The notes: generated by a model not told the origin, from the letters alone. Shown: positions 16,212 to 25,166, counted from the stretch's first letter. The stretch is DNA of 64,000 bases from an uncultured Dysgonomonas sp. (GCA_900556485.1 USOX01000009.1:39054-103053); one strand, 5' to 3'. A program made the numbers and translations.

Positions 16212-17135
16212 ATGAAAGTATTAATAGCAACAGACAAACCTTTTGCAGCCGAGGCGGTAAATGGTATCAGAAATGTAATAGAAAATGCTGGTTTTGAATT
16301 AGCTCTACTGGAAAAATATACTGAGAAAAAACAACTGCTTGAAGCTGTAGCCAGTGCTGATGCTGCTATTATCAGAAGTGATATTTTTGATAAAGAAGTA
16401 TTGGACGCCGGTAAGAATCTGAAGATAGTGGTGCGTGCGGGTGCCGGATTTGATAATATTGAATTGGATGCTGCTACGGCAAACAATATATGTGTAATGA
16501 ATACTCCGGGACAAAATGCAAATGCTGTAGCTGAGTTAGCTTTCGGGCTTGCAGTATATGCCGTACGCAATTTCTATAACGGGACTTCGGGAACAGAATT
16601 GTTGGGTAAGAAAATAGGTATCCATGCATATGGAAATGTTGGGCGTAATGTAGCACGTATAGCTAAAGGTTTTGGTATGGAAGTTTATGCTTATGATCCT
16701 TTCCTTACAGCTGAGGCTATAGAAAAAGAAGGTGTAAAAGCTGTTGCTTCTGCCGAAGATCTGTATGCAACTTGCCAATATGTTTCGTTACATATTCCAG
16801 CTACGGCTGAAACTAAAAATTCCATTAACTACGCATTATTGAACAAGATGCCGAAGAATGCATTATTGATTAATACAGCTCGTAAAGAAGTGATCAACGA
16901 AGCTGAAATGGTGAAACTGATGGAAGAACGCAAAGATTTCAAATATGTGACAGACATCATGCCTGGTAACCATGCTGAAATGAATGAAAAGTTTGCCGGA
17001 AGATATTTCTCTACACCTAAAAAAATGGGAGCTCAAACAGCCGAAGCAAATACAAATGCGGGTATAGCTGCTGCTAACCAGATTGTAGATTTTATTAAGA
17101 ATGGGAATGAAAAGTTCAGAGTGAATAAGAAATAA
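16212..17135 (+). CDS. serA: D-3-phosphoglycerate dehydrogenase, short Bacteroidetes type
   Basis: 307 aa, lacking the C-terminal ACT regulatory domain, so no serine feedback site. It oxidises 3-phosphoglycerate to 3-phosphohydroxypyruvate with NAD. 'GKKIGIHAYGNVGRNVARI' is the Rossmann motif, 'INTARKEVINE' holds the catalytic Arg. Where most family members have TPHxG with the catalytic His, this protein reads TPKKMG (Lys270-Lys271). The same change is known from Bacteroides enzymes and the related Entamoeba histolytica type III enzyme, so it is a lineage trait and not damage. Ends at a strong terminator. Confidence 0.94.
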   Translation: MKVLIATDKPFAAEAVNGIRNVIENAGFELALLEKYTEKKQLLEAVASADAAIIRSDIFDKEVLDAGKNLKIVVRAGAGFDNIELDAATANNICVMNTPGQNANAVAELAFGLAVYAVRNFYNGTSGTELLGKKIGIHAYGNVGRNVARIAKGFGMEVYAYDPFLTAEAIEKEGVKAVASAEDLYATCQYVSLHIPATAETKNSINYALLNKMPKNALLINTARKEVINEAEMVKLMEERKDFKYVTDIMPGNHAEMNEKFAGRYFSTPKKMGAQTAEANTNAGIAAANQIVDFIKNGNEKFRVNKK

Positions 17136-17159
17136 AGTATTCTTATCTTGATTATAATT

Positions 17160-17198
17160 AAAGGGTTGCTCATCTCGAGCAACCCTTTGCTGTTTTTA
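17160..17198 (+). terminator. Terminator of serC-serA
   Basis: Perfect 12-bp stem AAAGGGTTGCTC (17160-17171) with GAGCAACCCTTT (17177-17188), loop ATCTC, then GCTGTTTTT. Confidence 0.9.
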
Positions 17199-17245
17199 GA
17201 AGTTTATTACAAAAAACATTTATCGCGTTTTAATTTCGCCATTTA

Positions 17246-18385
17246 TCAGAAAGTATCTTTCTTACAACGTACTGAATAGTAAGAAGATTTTGATGCCGAA
17301 TTGGTACGGTAGACGCCTTCGCCAAAGGCTGCACTATAAAAGATTCTTCCCCAAACCTGATTTGGATTGGCTCCGACAGATGAGGTATGGAAATATGCAA
17401 ATTGTCCGTAATTTTTCAATCCCTGATTTGTATAATTACCTACAGACAGGACATTGAAACCTTGAGGTACCCGACTAAGACCAACTATCGCATTGGGAGT
17501 GTTTAATGCACAAGGGCTTCTCATTGCTATACCATGTCCGGAATTACCATTTGTAGGTCTTGATTGTGATGTTTCTGTTGTCCAATATTGGGCCCAGGAA
17601 TCATTCCATGTTATACTGCCTGCCGCTTTACTGCTATATTTTTCGGGATTTAAGGCTATTACTTTTTCAAGCTCATTCCATTCTTTATCATTTGGCAAAT
17701 GCCATCCATCGGGGCAAATACCTTGCACATAGGAATCGTCATTTCCTCCGCCTTGTCCTTGATTTGCAGTGGCTGTATTTTCTCCATTTGTGGCAGCAGG
17801 CCAGTTGTAGAGAAGGCCTATCGGCGGATTTGCATCGAATAGATTAGAATCTAATCCGTTGCCTCCATCTACATTGGGATAACAGAAGAATCTTGATGTT
17901 TCGCCGTCTTGAATTAGTGTTTGTGACGGTGTAAGAGTTTCATCTCCGTTTTTATAAGATTTTGTTCTCAGGTTCTGAGTCATCCATACGCCTGCATTGC
18001 CAAACGCAGCAGTGGTGTACTCGTTTCCTTCGTGATCTCTGACGGTCTGTAATCCTGTCGCTTTCCATTCATCTCCACTCCAAACGTATATGCCTGTTCC
18101 CTGGTTAAAGCAACTATTTACATTGTAGACAGTAAGCCCTTTGTAGGTTTCGACGGCAGAACTTGCATTGGCAATGTCGTCAAGGCTTGTGAGGCTGTTT
18201 AATGATACTCTTGGTAGTCCAAGTCCCTTGGTGGCGTTAACATTCTGTGCATCGGGAGTTTTTTGCTTAAGATCGAGTAGTGCACCGTCATTTGGTTCTA
18301 TATCGGAACCGACTGTAATCTGTGCTTGTAATTGGATACAAAGGCAAGTAGCCAAAGCTATGGCTAGTGTAGTTTTAAGTCTCAT
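17246..18385 (-). CDS. FISUMP domain secreted protein
   Basis: About 379 aa from the chosen start at 18385, which begins a clean signal peptide ('MRLKTTLAIALATCLCIQLQAQ', here shortened: cut after LQAQ). A start 15 codons further upstream would bury it. The C-terminal ~220 residues are the Fibrobacter succinogenes major paralogous domain: 'WMTQNLRTKSYKNG', 'GLLYNWPAATNGE', 'GICPDGWHLPNDKEWNEL' and a final 'YSVRCKKD'. The domain shares the lectin-like/FGE fold but lacks a known catalytic role. Probably exported and surface-associated. Not in an operon; a -7 box TAAATTTG lies at 18435-18428 on its strand. Confidence 0.88.
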   Translation of the reverse strand: MRLKTTLAIALATCLCIQLQAQITVGSDIEPNDGALLDLKQKTPDAQNVNATKGLGLPRVSLNSLTSLDDIANASSAVETYKGLTVYNVNSCFNQGTGIYVWSGDEWKATGLQTVRDHEGNEYTTAAFGNAGVWMTQNLRTKSYKNGDETLTPSQTLIQDGETSRFFCYPNVDGGNGLDSNLFDANPPIGLLYNWPAATNGENTATANQGQGGGNDDSYVQGICPDGWHLPNDKEWNELEKVIALNPEKYSSKAAGSITWNDSWAQYWTTETSQSRPTNGNSGHGIAMRSPCALNTPNAIVGLSRVPQGFNVLSVGNYTNQGLKNYGQFAYFHTSSVGANPNQVWGRIFYSAAFGEGVYRTNSASKSSYYSVRCKKDTF

Positions 18386-18814
18386 GATAGAATAGTTATA
18401 AAATTTGTCTTCAATAATGTGTTGGGGCAAATTTACACAATAAAGTTAAAAGTATCGAAAGAATATGAAGTAATTTTTGAATAATGGGGTTTTAGGTTAT
18501 ATACTCTATGTTTCTGTATAGCAGCAATCTTATTTCTTATTCTATTGCCTTTAGATATTGCTACCGCGCCCTCCTGGGCTTGTCCCTCCTTTTGGCATTG
18601 CCCAAAAGGGGGCAAAAGGCTAGTGCTAAGCCCCTCGGCGACCTGTCAAACGGTTTGTCGCCTGAATCAAACCTACGGGCTATTGCCCCGTTTGATTCTA
18701 CGCCGACTTCACTGGACAGGTGCCCGCCTGCGGAGCTTTATGCACAGGAAGCTGACGCACAACAAGGTTTTCTCCTTTGTGGTTGCTTTTTTTGTCAATT
18801 ATGGATTTGCTCCA
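18386..18814. other. Intergenic region holding structured repeat copy A
   Basis: 429 bp between two minus-strand genes. The right half is unusually GC-rich for this genome and is the structured repeat described at 18562-18758. The left part holds the promoter of the FISUMP gene. Open frames across the repeat have no start context or family features and are not taken as genes. Confidence 0.7.
18562..18758 (+). repeat. Structured repeat element, copy A
   Basis: A ~197-bp element matching 25167-25373 in order and spacing. Stems: P1 18568-18571/18576-18579; P2 18585-18595/18602-18612 around loop CATTGC; P3 long-range 18641-18647/18715-18721; P4 18665-18672/18690-18697; P5 18734-18738/18749-18753. 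The segment CAAAAGGCTAGTGCT (18613-18627) is identical in both copies. Stems differ in sequence but keep pairing, which shows selection or copying of a folded form. The nature (mobile hairpin DNA or RNA) is unknown. Confidence 0.75.
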
Positions 18815-20245
18815 TTACCAAAAAGATTCCCCTTTACCTAAAGGAATACTTATTCCCAATTGTAGATTTAGCCCTCTGCTAGTAGTAGGAATAAATTCGG
18901 AGGATATGCGAGGTATTGCATAGTCGCTGGCGAGAAATAGGTTTATGCCACGCTTGGGTGTTATATGTAATGCAAGGCCCATGTTGTCGAACTGGCTATG
19001 GTTGATGGAGTAGCTTGCACTTGTTGCTAACCATGAGTTGGGGCGATAATTTAAAGATAGTGTGAATTCTGATAGATTAAAGTAGTTACCGAAACGGATA
19101 GAGTATAAGGCTCCTACAGTGAGCTTTCGGGGGAAAAGTTCGTATTCGAGACCTATATTTGTATTTAGACGGAGTTTTGTAAAACGTCCACTTCTCTTTA
19201 CTTCCCTCAGGTTGACAGCTTCTTTTATATCGTCGAAAGCGTCGGTAAGGACATCACTAAGAGATGATTCTCCATCTTTATATAAGGAGTAATCGCTAGG
19301 CCTTACAATGACATCTGTTTCGGGCGATTCGAGGTTGATTGTATTGTCTTTTGTCCAGTAGACAAAGCCTATATCGTTGAGTGCAAGGGATAGCTTTAAT
19401 CCTTCCAGAGCTGGAAAGAGTTCTATCATGTCATATTCGGCGCCAATATCCACGCCTGTACCAAATCCTGAAAAATTGAAAGAGTCGGAAAAAGAAAAGC
19501 CATCGAGATTTCCTTTCTTGTCGTATTTTGGCCTAACTCTTGGTGCAGAGCCGTTTAGAGTTACTTTCGATTGTGCTTTCCAGTATTCGGGGCCAGCGTC
19601 AATGTTTAGGCTTTTAGCGTTTAGATTGAAGTCGGCTAGCCCTCCCAGAATTTTCACACGCGTTCCCACTTTTAAATGAGGGGTGGCATAACGGGCATAT
19701 GATGTTCCTAATTCGAGAAAAGAATAACCAGTGGCTCGCAAGTCTGATAAGTCGTAGCGGGTTTGTTCTTCTTGAGCAAATCCTTCTTTGAGTAAAGCGA
19801 AGAAGGGTTTAGGCATATTTAAGTCGACGTGTGTTCGTATCCCCATATCGAAGTTCCAATATACATCATCTTTGACGAATCCTAGTCCGAAAAGCTTGAT
19901 GTTTACATCAACACTTGTATAATTGTCATCGGACAAGCGGCTTAAAAATCGGTTTACATCGATATCCTGATGCATAAATGAAACACGATTACCATCAGAG
20001 TTGCGGAATGTAAGATGATCGAGATTGAAAGTATTTGTTTGGGCATTTACCCCTATATTAGGCATGACAGGTACTACAAGATATCCCTGATCGGGTGTTA
20101 ATGCCGGGTTCAGGCTGTTTCGCAAATACGAAGACTTCATAAAATAGTCGGTCTTTGTAACTTGCGCAAACATGTTTTCGATAGGGTTAATACCTATAAG
20201 TATTAGAAGTAGTATAAGTTTATATTTCAAGATTTCATGTTTCAA
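18815..20245 (-). CDS. DUF5723 family outer-membrane beta-barrel protein
   Basis: 476 aa with an N-terminal signal segment (about residues 9-28) and then alternating amphipathic strands throughout. 'SSYLRNSLNPALTPDQGYLVVPVMPNIG' near residue 40 is the family's opening block, and the end 'LNLQLGISIPLG' is a typical last strand. DUF5723 proteins are conserved in Bacteroidales and predicted to be outer-membrane barrels; the function is unknown. A lipoprotein gene lies 54 bp upstream on the same strand and is probably co-transcribed. Confidence 0.83.
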   Translation of the reverse strand: MKHEILKYKLILLLILIGINPIENMFAQVTKTDYFMKSSYLRNSLNPALTPDQGYLVVPVMPNIGVNAQTNTFNLDHLTFRNSDGNRVSFMHQDIDVNRFLSRLSDDNYTSVDVNIKLFGLGFVKDDVYWNFDMGIRTHVDLNMPKPFFALLKEGFAQEEQTRYDLSDLRATGYSFLELGTSYARYATPHLKVGTRVKILGGLADFNLNAKSLNIDAGPEYWKAQSKVTLNGSAPRVRPKYDKKGNLDGFSFSDSFNFSGFGTGVDIGAEYDMIELFPALEGLKLSLALNDIGFVYWTKDNTINLESPETDVIVRPSDYSLYKDGESSLSDVLTDAFDDIKEAVNLREVKRSGRFTKLRLNTNIGLEYELFPRKLTVGALYSIRFGNYFNLSEFTLSLNYRPNSWLATSASYSINHSQFDNMGLALHITPKRGINLFLASDYAIPRISSEFIPTTSRGLNLQLGISIPLGKGESFW

Positions 20246-20299
20246 AATTCCAAGATTTGGCTGTCGCCGATTTTCAATTCAAGGTTTAGTCAATATTCT

Positions 20300-20911
20300 T
20301 TATAATTCGTAGTGGAAGCCTCCGGTTTTTACAATGGCATCTTTGAGGAATAGATAATCATCTTTACCGATCCATAATAGGGCATTATTGGTTTGTAATA
20401 TGATAACTAATTCCAGGTCTTTAGCATTTTCCATATAAGGCATATATTGAGTTTCAATTTTAATGGAAAACGCAAGGTCCTTACCTGTTGTTAAAATTTG
20501 AGAAGGGATGACAACCTGTCCTATTTTATTACCACTCTGATCAATAACATTTAGCCTGATCTCGAGAGTTACACCTATGGTTTCCAGATCAATGTCTATT
20601 TTGGAAGAAATTTCTACTGTATTGGCTCCTTCGAAGAAGAAGTTTTTGACCGCATTGCCACTGAAAATGTTATCAATAGTGTATCTTAATCCAATAGCTC
20701 CATCGGGTAGTGGAATGCCCCATGATTCATCCCAGCGGGGTAGCCCTTCGAGGTATATTGTATCGATATTGCCCAAAGGTATGGGAGGTATTTTTATTAT
20801 GCCATTCTTGTCGATGTTGTTCCAATCATATTCTTTATCTACGCATGATGAGAGTAGAATAGAAGCGGATATGACTATCATTAGAATACCGAGTTTTAGA
20901 AGGAGTTTCAT
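20300..20911 (-). CDS. Lipoprotein of unknown function upstream of DUF5723
   Basis: 203 aa with lipobox SSC (Cys23). The mature protein starts 'VDKEYDWNNIDKNG' and is otherwise beta-rich, with no recognised motif. It shares a transcript with the beta-barrel gene at 18815, so the two may form an outer-membrane pair. A -7 box TATTTTTG at 20941-20934 (minus strand) lies 22 bp before the start. Confidence 0.8.
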   Translation of the reverse strand: MKLLLKLGILMIVISASILLSSCVDKEYDWNNIDKNGIIKIPPIPLGNIDTIYLEGLPRWDESWGIPLPDGAIGLRYTIDNIFSGNAVKNFFFEGANTVEISSKIDIDLETIGVTLEIRLNVIDQSGNKIGQVVIPSQILTTGKDLAFSIKIETQYMPYMENAKDLELVIILQTNNALLWIGKDDYLFLKDAIVKTGGFHYEL

Positions 20912-21122
20912 AATTGAAAATATGCTATATATACAAAAATAACGTATATTAATTTAATAGAGTATCAATAATTCAAAAGATTGAAGAATAAATATGGAAA
21001 TAACACAAACTATTAACATTTACATTAAATTTGTAAAACAGATTATAGAAGATATGTGTTATTATATGACTTTGTAAAAAAAAGTATTATTTTTGAACTA
21101 AAGAACAAAAACAAAACTGAAA

Positions 21123-21671
21123 ATGATATTCCGCTTTTTACTTTTATCAGACGAAGTAGAAGACTTCAAAAGAGAAATTCAAATAGATGCAGATGCAACA
21201 TTCTACGATCTGCATAAGGCTATTATTGAGTCGGTTAACTATAAAGATGGGGAAATGACCTCTTTCTTTATATGTAACGATGATTGGGAAAAGGAACAAG
21301 AAATAACTCTTGTGGAGATGGACACGAGTTCGGATGAAGACTCATATGTGATGGAGGGTACAGTGCTTAATGACTTGCTGGAAGATGAGAAACAGAAGTT
21401 GATGTATGTATTCGATTACATGACTGAACGTGCTTTCTTTATGGAGTTGAGGGAGATTATAACAGGTAAAAATTTAGATAAAGCCATTTGTAGCAAATCG
21501 ATAGGAGAGGCTCCTTCGCAATTTGTGGATTTTGAAACGATTGCTACTACATCTGATTCGTTGGATATGGGAGAAAACTTCTATGGAGATGAGGGCTATG
21601 ATATGGATGAGCTTGATGCTGATGGATTTGAAGGCTTAGACCAGCAGTTGCCAAGCGACGAAGAATATTAA
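21123..21671 (+). CDS. pRiA4b ORF3-like protein
   Basis: 182 aa. The N-terminal ~110 residues match the plasmid pRiA4b ORF-3/IS1096 passenger family: '[19 protein letters not shown]', '[16 protein letters not shown]' and '[17 protein letters not shown]'. The C-terminal ~60 residues are very acidic and look disordered. The family's function is unknown; members occur on plasmids and chromosomes and do not imply a mobile element here. Its TAA overlaps the ATG of miaA by one base, so the pair is translationally coupled. Confidence 0.85.
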   Translation: MIFRFLLLSDEVEDFKREIQIDADATFYDLHKAIIESVNYKDGEMTSFFICNDDWEKEQEITLVEMDTSSDEDSYVMEGTVLNDLLEDEKQKLMYVFDYMTERAFFMELREIITGKNLDKAICSKSIGEAPSQFVDFETIATTSDSLDMGENFYGDEGYDMDELDADGFEGLDQQLPSDEEY

Positions 21672-22591
21672 TGAAACTTCTAATAGTACTGCTTGGACCT
21701 ACCGGAGTGGGTAAAACAGCACTAAGCATTGGTTTGGCTGAGCACTTTGGAACATCTATTGTATCAGCCGATTCCCGCCAGTTTTTTAAAGGTTTAGAAA
21801 TAGGAACAGCTGCGCCTACCAAGGAGCAGCTTTCTCGCGTTAGGCATCATCTGGTTGGTATGCTCGATGTTGCGGATTATTATAGTGCCAGCGAGTTTGA
21901 GCGTGAGGCTCTGGATATAATCTGTAAGGAACATGAGATGCATGATGTTGTAATTGCTTCGGGAGGATCGATGATGTATATTGATGCCCTTTGCAATGGG
22001 ATAGATGATGTGCCTACAATAGATGAAAACCTGAGAAAAGATTTGTATTCACAGTATGAACAAGAGGGATTGGAGCCGATTAAAGCCCAGCTTAAAATAT
22101 TGGATCCCGAATTTTATGATGAGGTAGACCTTAAAAATTATAAAAGGGTGATTCATGCTCTGGAGGTTTGCCTGATGACGGGTAAGCCCTATTCATCTTT
22201 CCGTACGAAGACAAAGAAGGAACGACCTTTTGTTGTGCTGAAAATAGGCTTGATGCGTGAGCGTGAGGAGTTATATGAGCGAATCAACCAGAGAGTGGAT
22301 GAAATGATGGAGCAAGGCCTTTTGGAAGAGGCAAAGGCTTTTTATCCACAGCGGCATCTGAATTCGTTGAATACGGTTGGTTATAAGGAGTTGTTTAAAT
22401 ATCTTGATGGAGAGTGGGCTTTGGATTTTGCAATGGAGAAGATAAAGCAGAATTCGCGTATTTATTCGCGTAAGCAAATGACATGGTTTAAGCGGGATAA
22501 GGATATTCACTGGATCAATTTGACGGAGACGGATGAGAAAAAAGCAATCGAAATTTCAACTAATTTAGCAAATTCATTGTTTAACAAATAG
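21671..22591 (+). CDS. miaA: tRNA dimethylallyltransferase
   Basis: 306 aa, complete. It transfers a dimethylallyl group from DMAPP to N6 of A37 in tRNAs that read codons starting with U. Visible motifs: P-loop '[15 protein letters not shown]' at residues 8-22, 'SADSRQ' near 36, '[13 protein letters not shown]' near 100 and '[16 protein letters not shown]' near 240, followed by the C-terminal '[15 protein letters not shown]' that contacts tRNA. Coupled to the upstream gene by a one-base overlap. Confidence 0.96.
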   Translation: MKLLIVLLGPTGVGKTALSIGLAEHFGTSIVSADSRQFFKGLEIGTAAPTKEQLSRVRHHLVGMLDVADYYSASEFEREALDIICKEHEMHDVVIASGGSMMYIDALCNGIDDVPTIDENLRKDLYSQYEQEGLEPIKAQLKILDPEFYDEVDLKNYKRVIHALEVCLMTGKPYSSFRTKTKKERPFVVLKIGLMREREELYERINQRVDEMMEQGLLEEAKAFYPQRHLNSLNTVGYKELFKYLDGEWALDFAMEKIKQNSRIYSRKQMTWFKRDKDIHWINLTETDEKKAIEISTNLANSLFNK

Positions 22592-22635
22592 AATTCTTTA
22601 AATTTGGAAATATTATAAAGTAAAAATTAATTTTT

Positions 22636-23100
22636 ATGAAAAAGAAGCTTTACAGGTATTTCGCAATAATGATGATTGCAAGTATTGGATTGTTCGGTTT
22701 TACTGGGTGTGGTGATGATAAAAATTATTATTATACTGGAGCCGATACTCAGTCATATGAGTTTACAGTTAAGTATGAGGATTGGGAATGGAATGATGCA
22801 AGAGGTAGATTTGAGTATGCATTTAAATTTGATGGTTTGGCGGCAGATGTCTTTAATGATGGAGCTGTTTTAGGGTTTGTGTATGTGGAAGAGGGATCTA
22901 CATTAACTCAGAAAATTATGCCATATGTTCAAACTTATATGGATAATGGAAAGGCTTTTACGGAAACTATAGGATATGATATATCATTAGTACCAAAAGA
23001 AATATTATTTTTTGTGCAAACCTCTGACTTAGATCACTATGATGATAGGTTTATAGATACATACAAATTTAAAGTTACATTAGTTTGGAGACTTGAATAA
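22636..23100 (+). CDS. Small lipoprotein of unknown function
   Basis: 154 aa, lipobox TGC (Cys25), then an acidic, aromatic-rich domain starting 'GDDKNYYYTGADTQSYEF'. I recognise no family, although single-domain lipoproteins of this size and composition are common in Bacteroidales. It follows miaA by 44 bp and has its own downstream terminator. Confidence 0.8.
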   Translation: MKKKLYRYFAIMMIASIGLFGFTGCGDDKNYYYTGADTQSYEFTVKYEDWEWNDARGRFEYAFKFDGLAADVFNDGAVLGFVYVEEGSTLTQKIMPYVQTYMDNGKAFTETIGYDISLVPKEILFFVQTSDLDHYDDRFIDTYKFKVTLVWRLE

Positions 23101-23125
23101 AAAGATTTATAATATATTTTTTAGA

Positions 23126-23158
23126 AAACAGGCATAGATTCTATGTCTGTTTTTTTAT
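23126..23158 (+). terminator. Terminator after the lipoprotein gene
   Basis: 11-bp stem AAACAGGCATA (23126-23136) with TATGTCTGTTT (23142-23152), loop GATTC, followed by T residues. Confidence 0.85.
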
Positions 23159-23171
23159 TTACCTTAGTATC

Positions 23172-24377
23172 ATGAAAAGAGGTCACGCGGATTTACCCTT
23201 ACATTACGGAACAGTTCCTCCATGGTTGGCTCAGCGAATGAGTCTGCTGGGTGGTGCTATTGTAGAGGCTATTGTTATTGAATATGGACGTTTGGTTCTA
23301 TTGCAACGGCTGAGTGATCCTTTTTGGTTTCAGTCGCTGGGCTGTGTATTGGGTATGGACTGGCATTCGTCGGGTATAACTACTTCGGTGATGAATGCAT
23401 TGAGAAAGTCGATTAATCAGCGTTCGGAAGAGTTGGGTATTTATATTTGTGGGGGAAGAGGTAAATCGTCGCGGCAGACTCCAAACGAATTATTAGCAAT
23501 AGCTGAAAAGACAGGGTTGGATGGGGAAGAGCTTGTCCGTAATAGCAAACTGTCGGCAAAGGTGGATAATACGGCTGTTCAGGATGGTTTTCAGCTGTAT
23601 CTTCATTCTTTTGTATTGACTATCGAAGGGGAATGGGCTGTGATACAACAGGGAATGAATCCTGATAACAAGATGGCTAGGCGCTATCATTGGTTGTCTT
23701 CGTCTCTGAAATCGTTTATGGAAGAGCCTCATACTTCTGTTTGTGGAAAAAATCAGGGATTGATATTAAACCTTACTGATAAACTGGCTTCTCCGACTAA
23801 AGATGGTATTCTGGAATTGACTAAAGTGTTGCCTGATAAACTGATGGACGAGGTTTCTATAATTTTACCTAATCATCATGAAGTGAGGGTAGAAGATGTG
23901 AACCTGAAACGGTTGGGTGCGGCTTTGATACTAGCCCACGAGACGGATGTAAAAGATATAGAATCGTTACTCTTGCTGGAAGGGGTAGGACCACGTACGA
24001 TGCAATCTTTGACGTTGGTTAGCGAGGTTATACATGGAACACCATCGCGGTTTTCGGATCCGGCACGCTTTTCTTTTGCTCATGGAGGGAAGGATGGGCA
24101 TCCGTTTCCTGTGCCTACCCGAGTGTATGATGAGACAATAGAGATTTTTGATAAAGCAATACATCAATCAAAATTGGGGAATAGTGAAAAATCGGATGCT
24201 CTTAAGAACTTGTCGAAAATATCGCAGGAAATAGAAAAGAAATATACTCCAAGTGATTATTTTGATGATCTGGTGCAACATGAAAGGGATACTTCATATA
24301 AATATGGAGGTAAAACTGTTTTTGGTGATGCTAAGAAACCGAAGGATAAGGGGACGCAGTTGAAACTTTGGGATTAG
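23172..24377 (+). CDS. DUF763 family protein
   Basis: 401 aa. The opening 'MKRGHADLPLHYGTVPPWL' and 'LSDPFWFQSLGCVLGMDWHSSGITTSV' (first 75 residues, shortened here) define DUF763. A helix-hairpin-helix-like 'LLEGVGPRTMQSLTLVSEV' near residue 275 is followed by 'FAHGGKDGHPFPV'. Such HhH segments usually bind DNA, so a role in DNA handling is plausible, but the activity is not established. The family is scattered across archaea and bacteria, a pattern that suggests transfer. The gene is single, with a terminator just before it and repeat sequence just after. Confidence 0.87.
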   Translation: MKRGHADLPLHYGTVPPWLAQRMSLLGGAIVEAIVIEYGRLVLLQRLSDPFWFQSLGCVLGMDWHSSGITTSVMNALRKSINQRSEELGIYICGGRGKSSRQTPNELLAIAEKTGLDGEELVRNSKLSAKVDNTAVQDGFQLYLHSFVLTIEGEWAVIQQGMNPDNKMARRYHWLSSSLKSFMEEPHTSVCGKNQGLILNLTDKLASPTKDGILELTKVLPDKLMDEVSIILPNHHEVRVEDVNLKRLGAALILAHETDVKDIESLLLLEGVGPRTMQSLTLVSEVIHGTPSRFSDPARFSFAHGGKDGHPFPVPTRVYDETIEIFDKAIHQSKLGNSEKSDALKNLSKISQEIEKKYTPSDYFDDLVQHERDTSYKYGGKTVFGDAKKPKDKGTQLKLWD

Positions 24378-24420
24378 TTAATTCGTAAATTAGCAGATTA
24401 GCAAATTAGCAAATGGTTTT
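24378..24420. repeat. Short 'TTAGCAAA' direct repeats
   Basis: Four near-copies of AATTAGCAAAT/GATTAGCAAA in 40 bp right after DUF763. A degenerate version is at 26203-26234. Simple intergenic repeats of this style are frequent in Bacteroidetes. Confidence 0.5.
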
Positions 24421-24441
24421 ATGGGGTATGGAGATTTGGAT

Positions 24442-25020
24442 ATGAGGTTGGTGGGTATATTTATTTTTTTGCTGTTGGTTGGTTCTTTTTCTTGTACTAA
24501 TTCGGCTTCATCTATTTCTGCCCTACATGAGGAGAGTGAAAGTATAGTGCAGGATTCGGTAATGATACCTGCGTTGAATCTGCAAATAATAGATACGGTG
24601 GTAGAGTATGGCCCTAAAATATCGCCAACTTATAAAAAGGCAGTTTGTACAGAGCTGCTTATTCCTATAATAGAGAAATTCCACAAATTGAATAAAGCGG
24701 ATAAAAACCGTATACGTATTATAACTACAGAAAATATTCAGGATTTATTGAAAAAAGATTCGCCAGTTCCTAAGGGAGTCTATTATGCATTGCTTGAAAA
24801 AGGGATTGGAGAACCTGTAGATAGTGTACAAGATGTTATGCCCGGCGATTTTGTGCAATTCTGGACGGAGACTTGGGGACACTGTGGTATAGTGAAAAGT
24901 GTTGATCTCGAAAACAATACAATGGATATGTATTCTTCTTTTCCTTCTACTGATGGGTATGGTATACAGCGGTTTCGTATAACGGAATATTGTTTCTTTG
25001 TGAGGCTGAGGGAGCGATGA
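24442..25020 (+). CDS. Lipoprotein with NlpC/P60-like Cys-His arrangement
   Basis: 192 aa from the ATG at 24442; the in-frame ATG at 24421 is less likely because a GGAG precedes 24442 and the lipoprotein signal ('LLLVGSFSC', Cys18) then begins at the usual place. A Cys in 'AVCTELL' (Cys69) and 'GDFVQFWTETWGHCGIV' (His147) recall the nucleophile and His of NlpC/P60 or CHAP amidases, with the characteristic 'PGDFV' strand. It may cut peptidoglycan amide bonds at the inner face of the outer membrane. The same pattern appears in the DUF1287 protein at 32290. Flanked by repeats on both sides. Confidence 0.78.
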   Translation: MRLVGIFIFLLLVGSFSCTNSASSISALHEESESIVQDSVMIPALNLQIIDTVVEYGPKISPTYKKAVCTELLIPIIEKFHKLNKADKNRIRIITTENIQDLLKKDSPVPKGVYYALLEKGIGEPVDSVQDVMPGDFVQFWTETWGHCGIVKSVDLENNTMDMYSSFPSTDGYGIQRFRITEYCFFVRLRER

Positions 25021-25130
25021 GTTAATTTGTTTGTCCACGCGATGCAATCGCGCGGTAGCGAGGGGAGTGATGTGTTGATTGTTTGTCCACGCGAAGGGAT
25101 TCGCGCGGTAGCGAAGGAGTGATAAAGTAA
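25021..25130. repeat. Tandem REP-like hairpins (CGCGA palindromes)
   Basis: Two direct copies of a ~57-bp unit, each with TTTGTCCACGCGA, a few bases, then TCGCGCGGTAGCGA. The palindromic cores are at 25035-25055 and 25087-25108. The spacers differ (TGCAA versus AGGGAT) while the arms stay paired. A third core lies at 26280-26300. Confidence 0.75.
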
Positions 25131-25166
25131 TATCTTTTCTTTTGCTTTGAATCCTTTATTTCTTAC

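Noticed and set aside
18508..18882. Open frames on the + strand across structured repeat A
   Set aside because: They exist only because of the GC-rich repeat, have no start context and no family features, and overlap the end of the DUF5723 gene.
21123..21671. IS element because of the IS1096-passenger-like protein
   Set aside because: No transposase, inverted repeats or target duplication; the gene is coupled to miaA.
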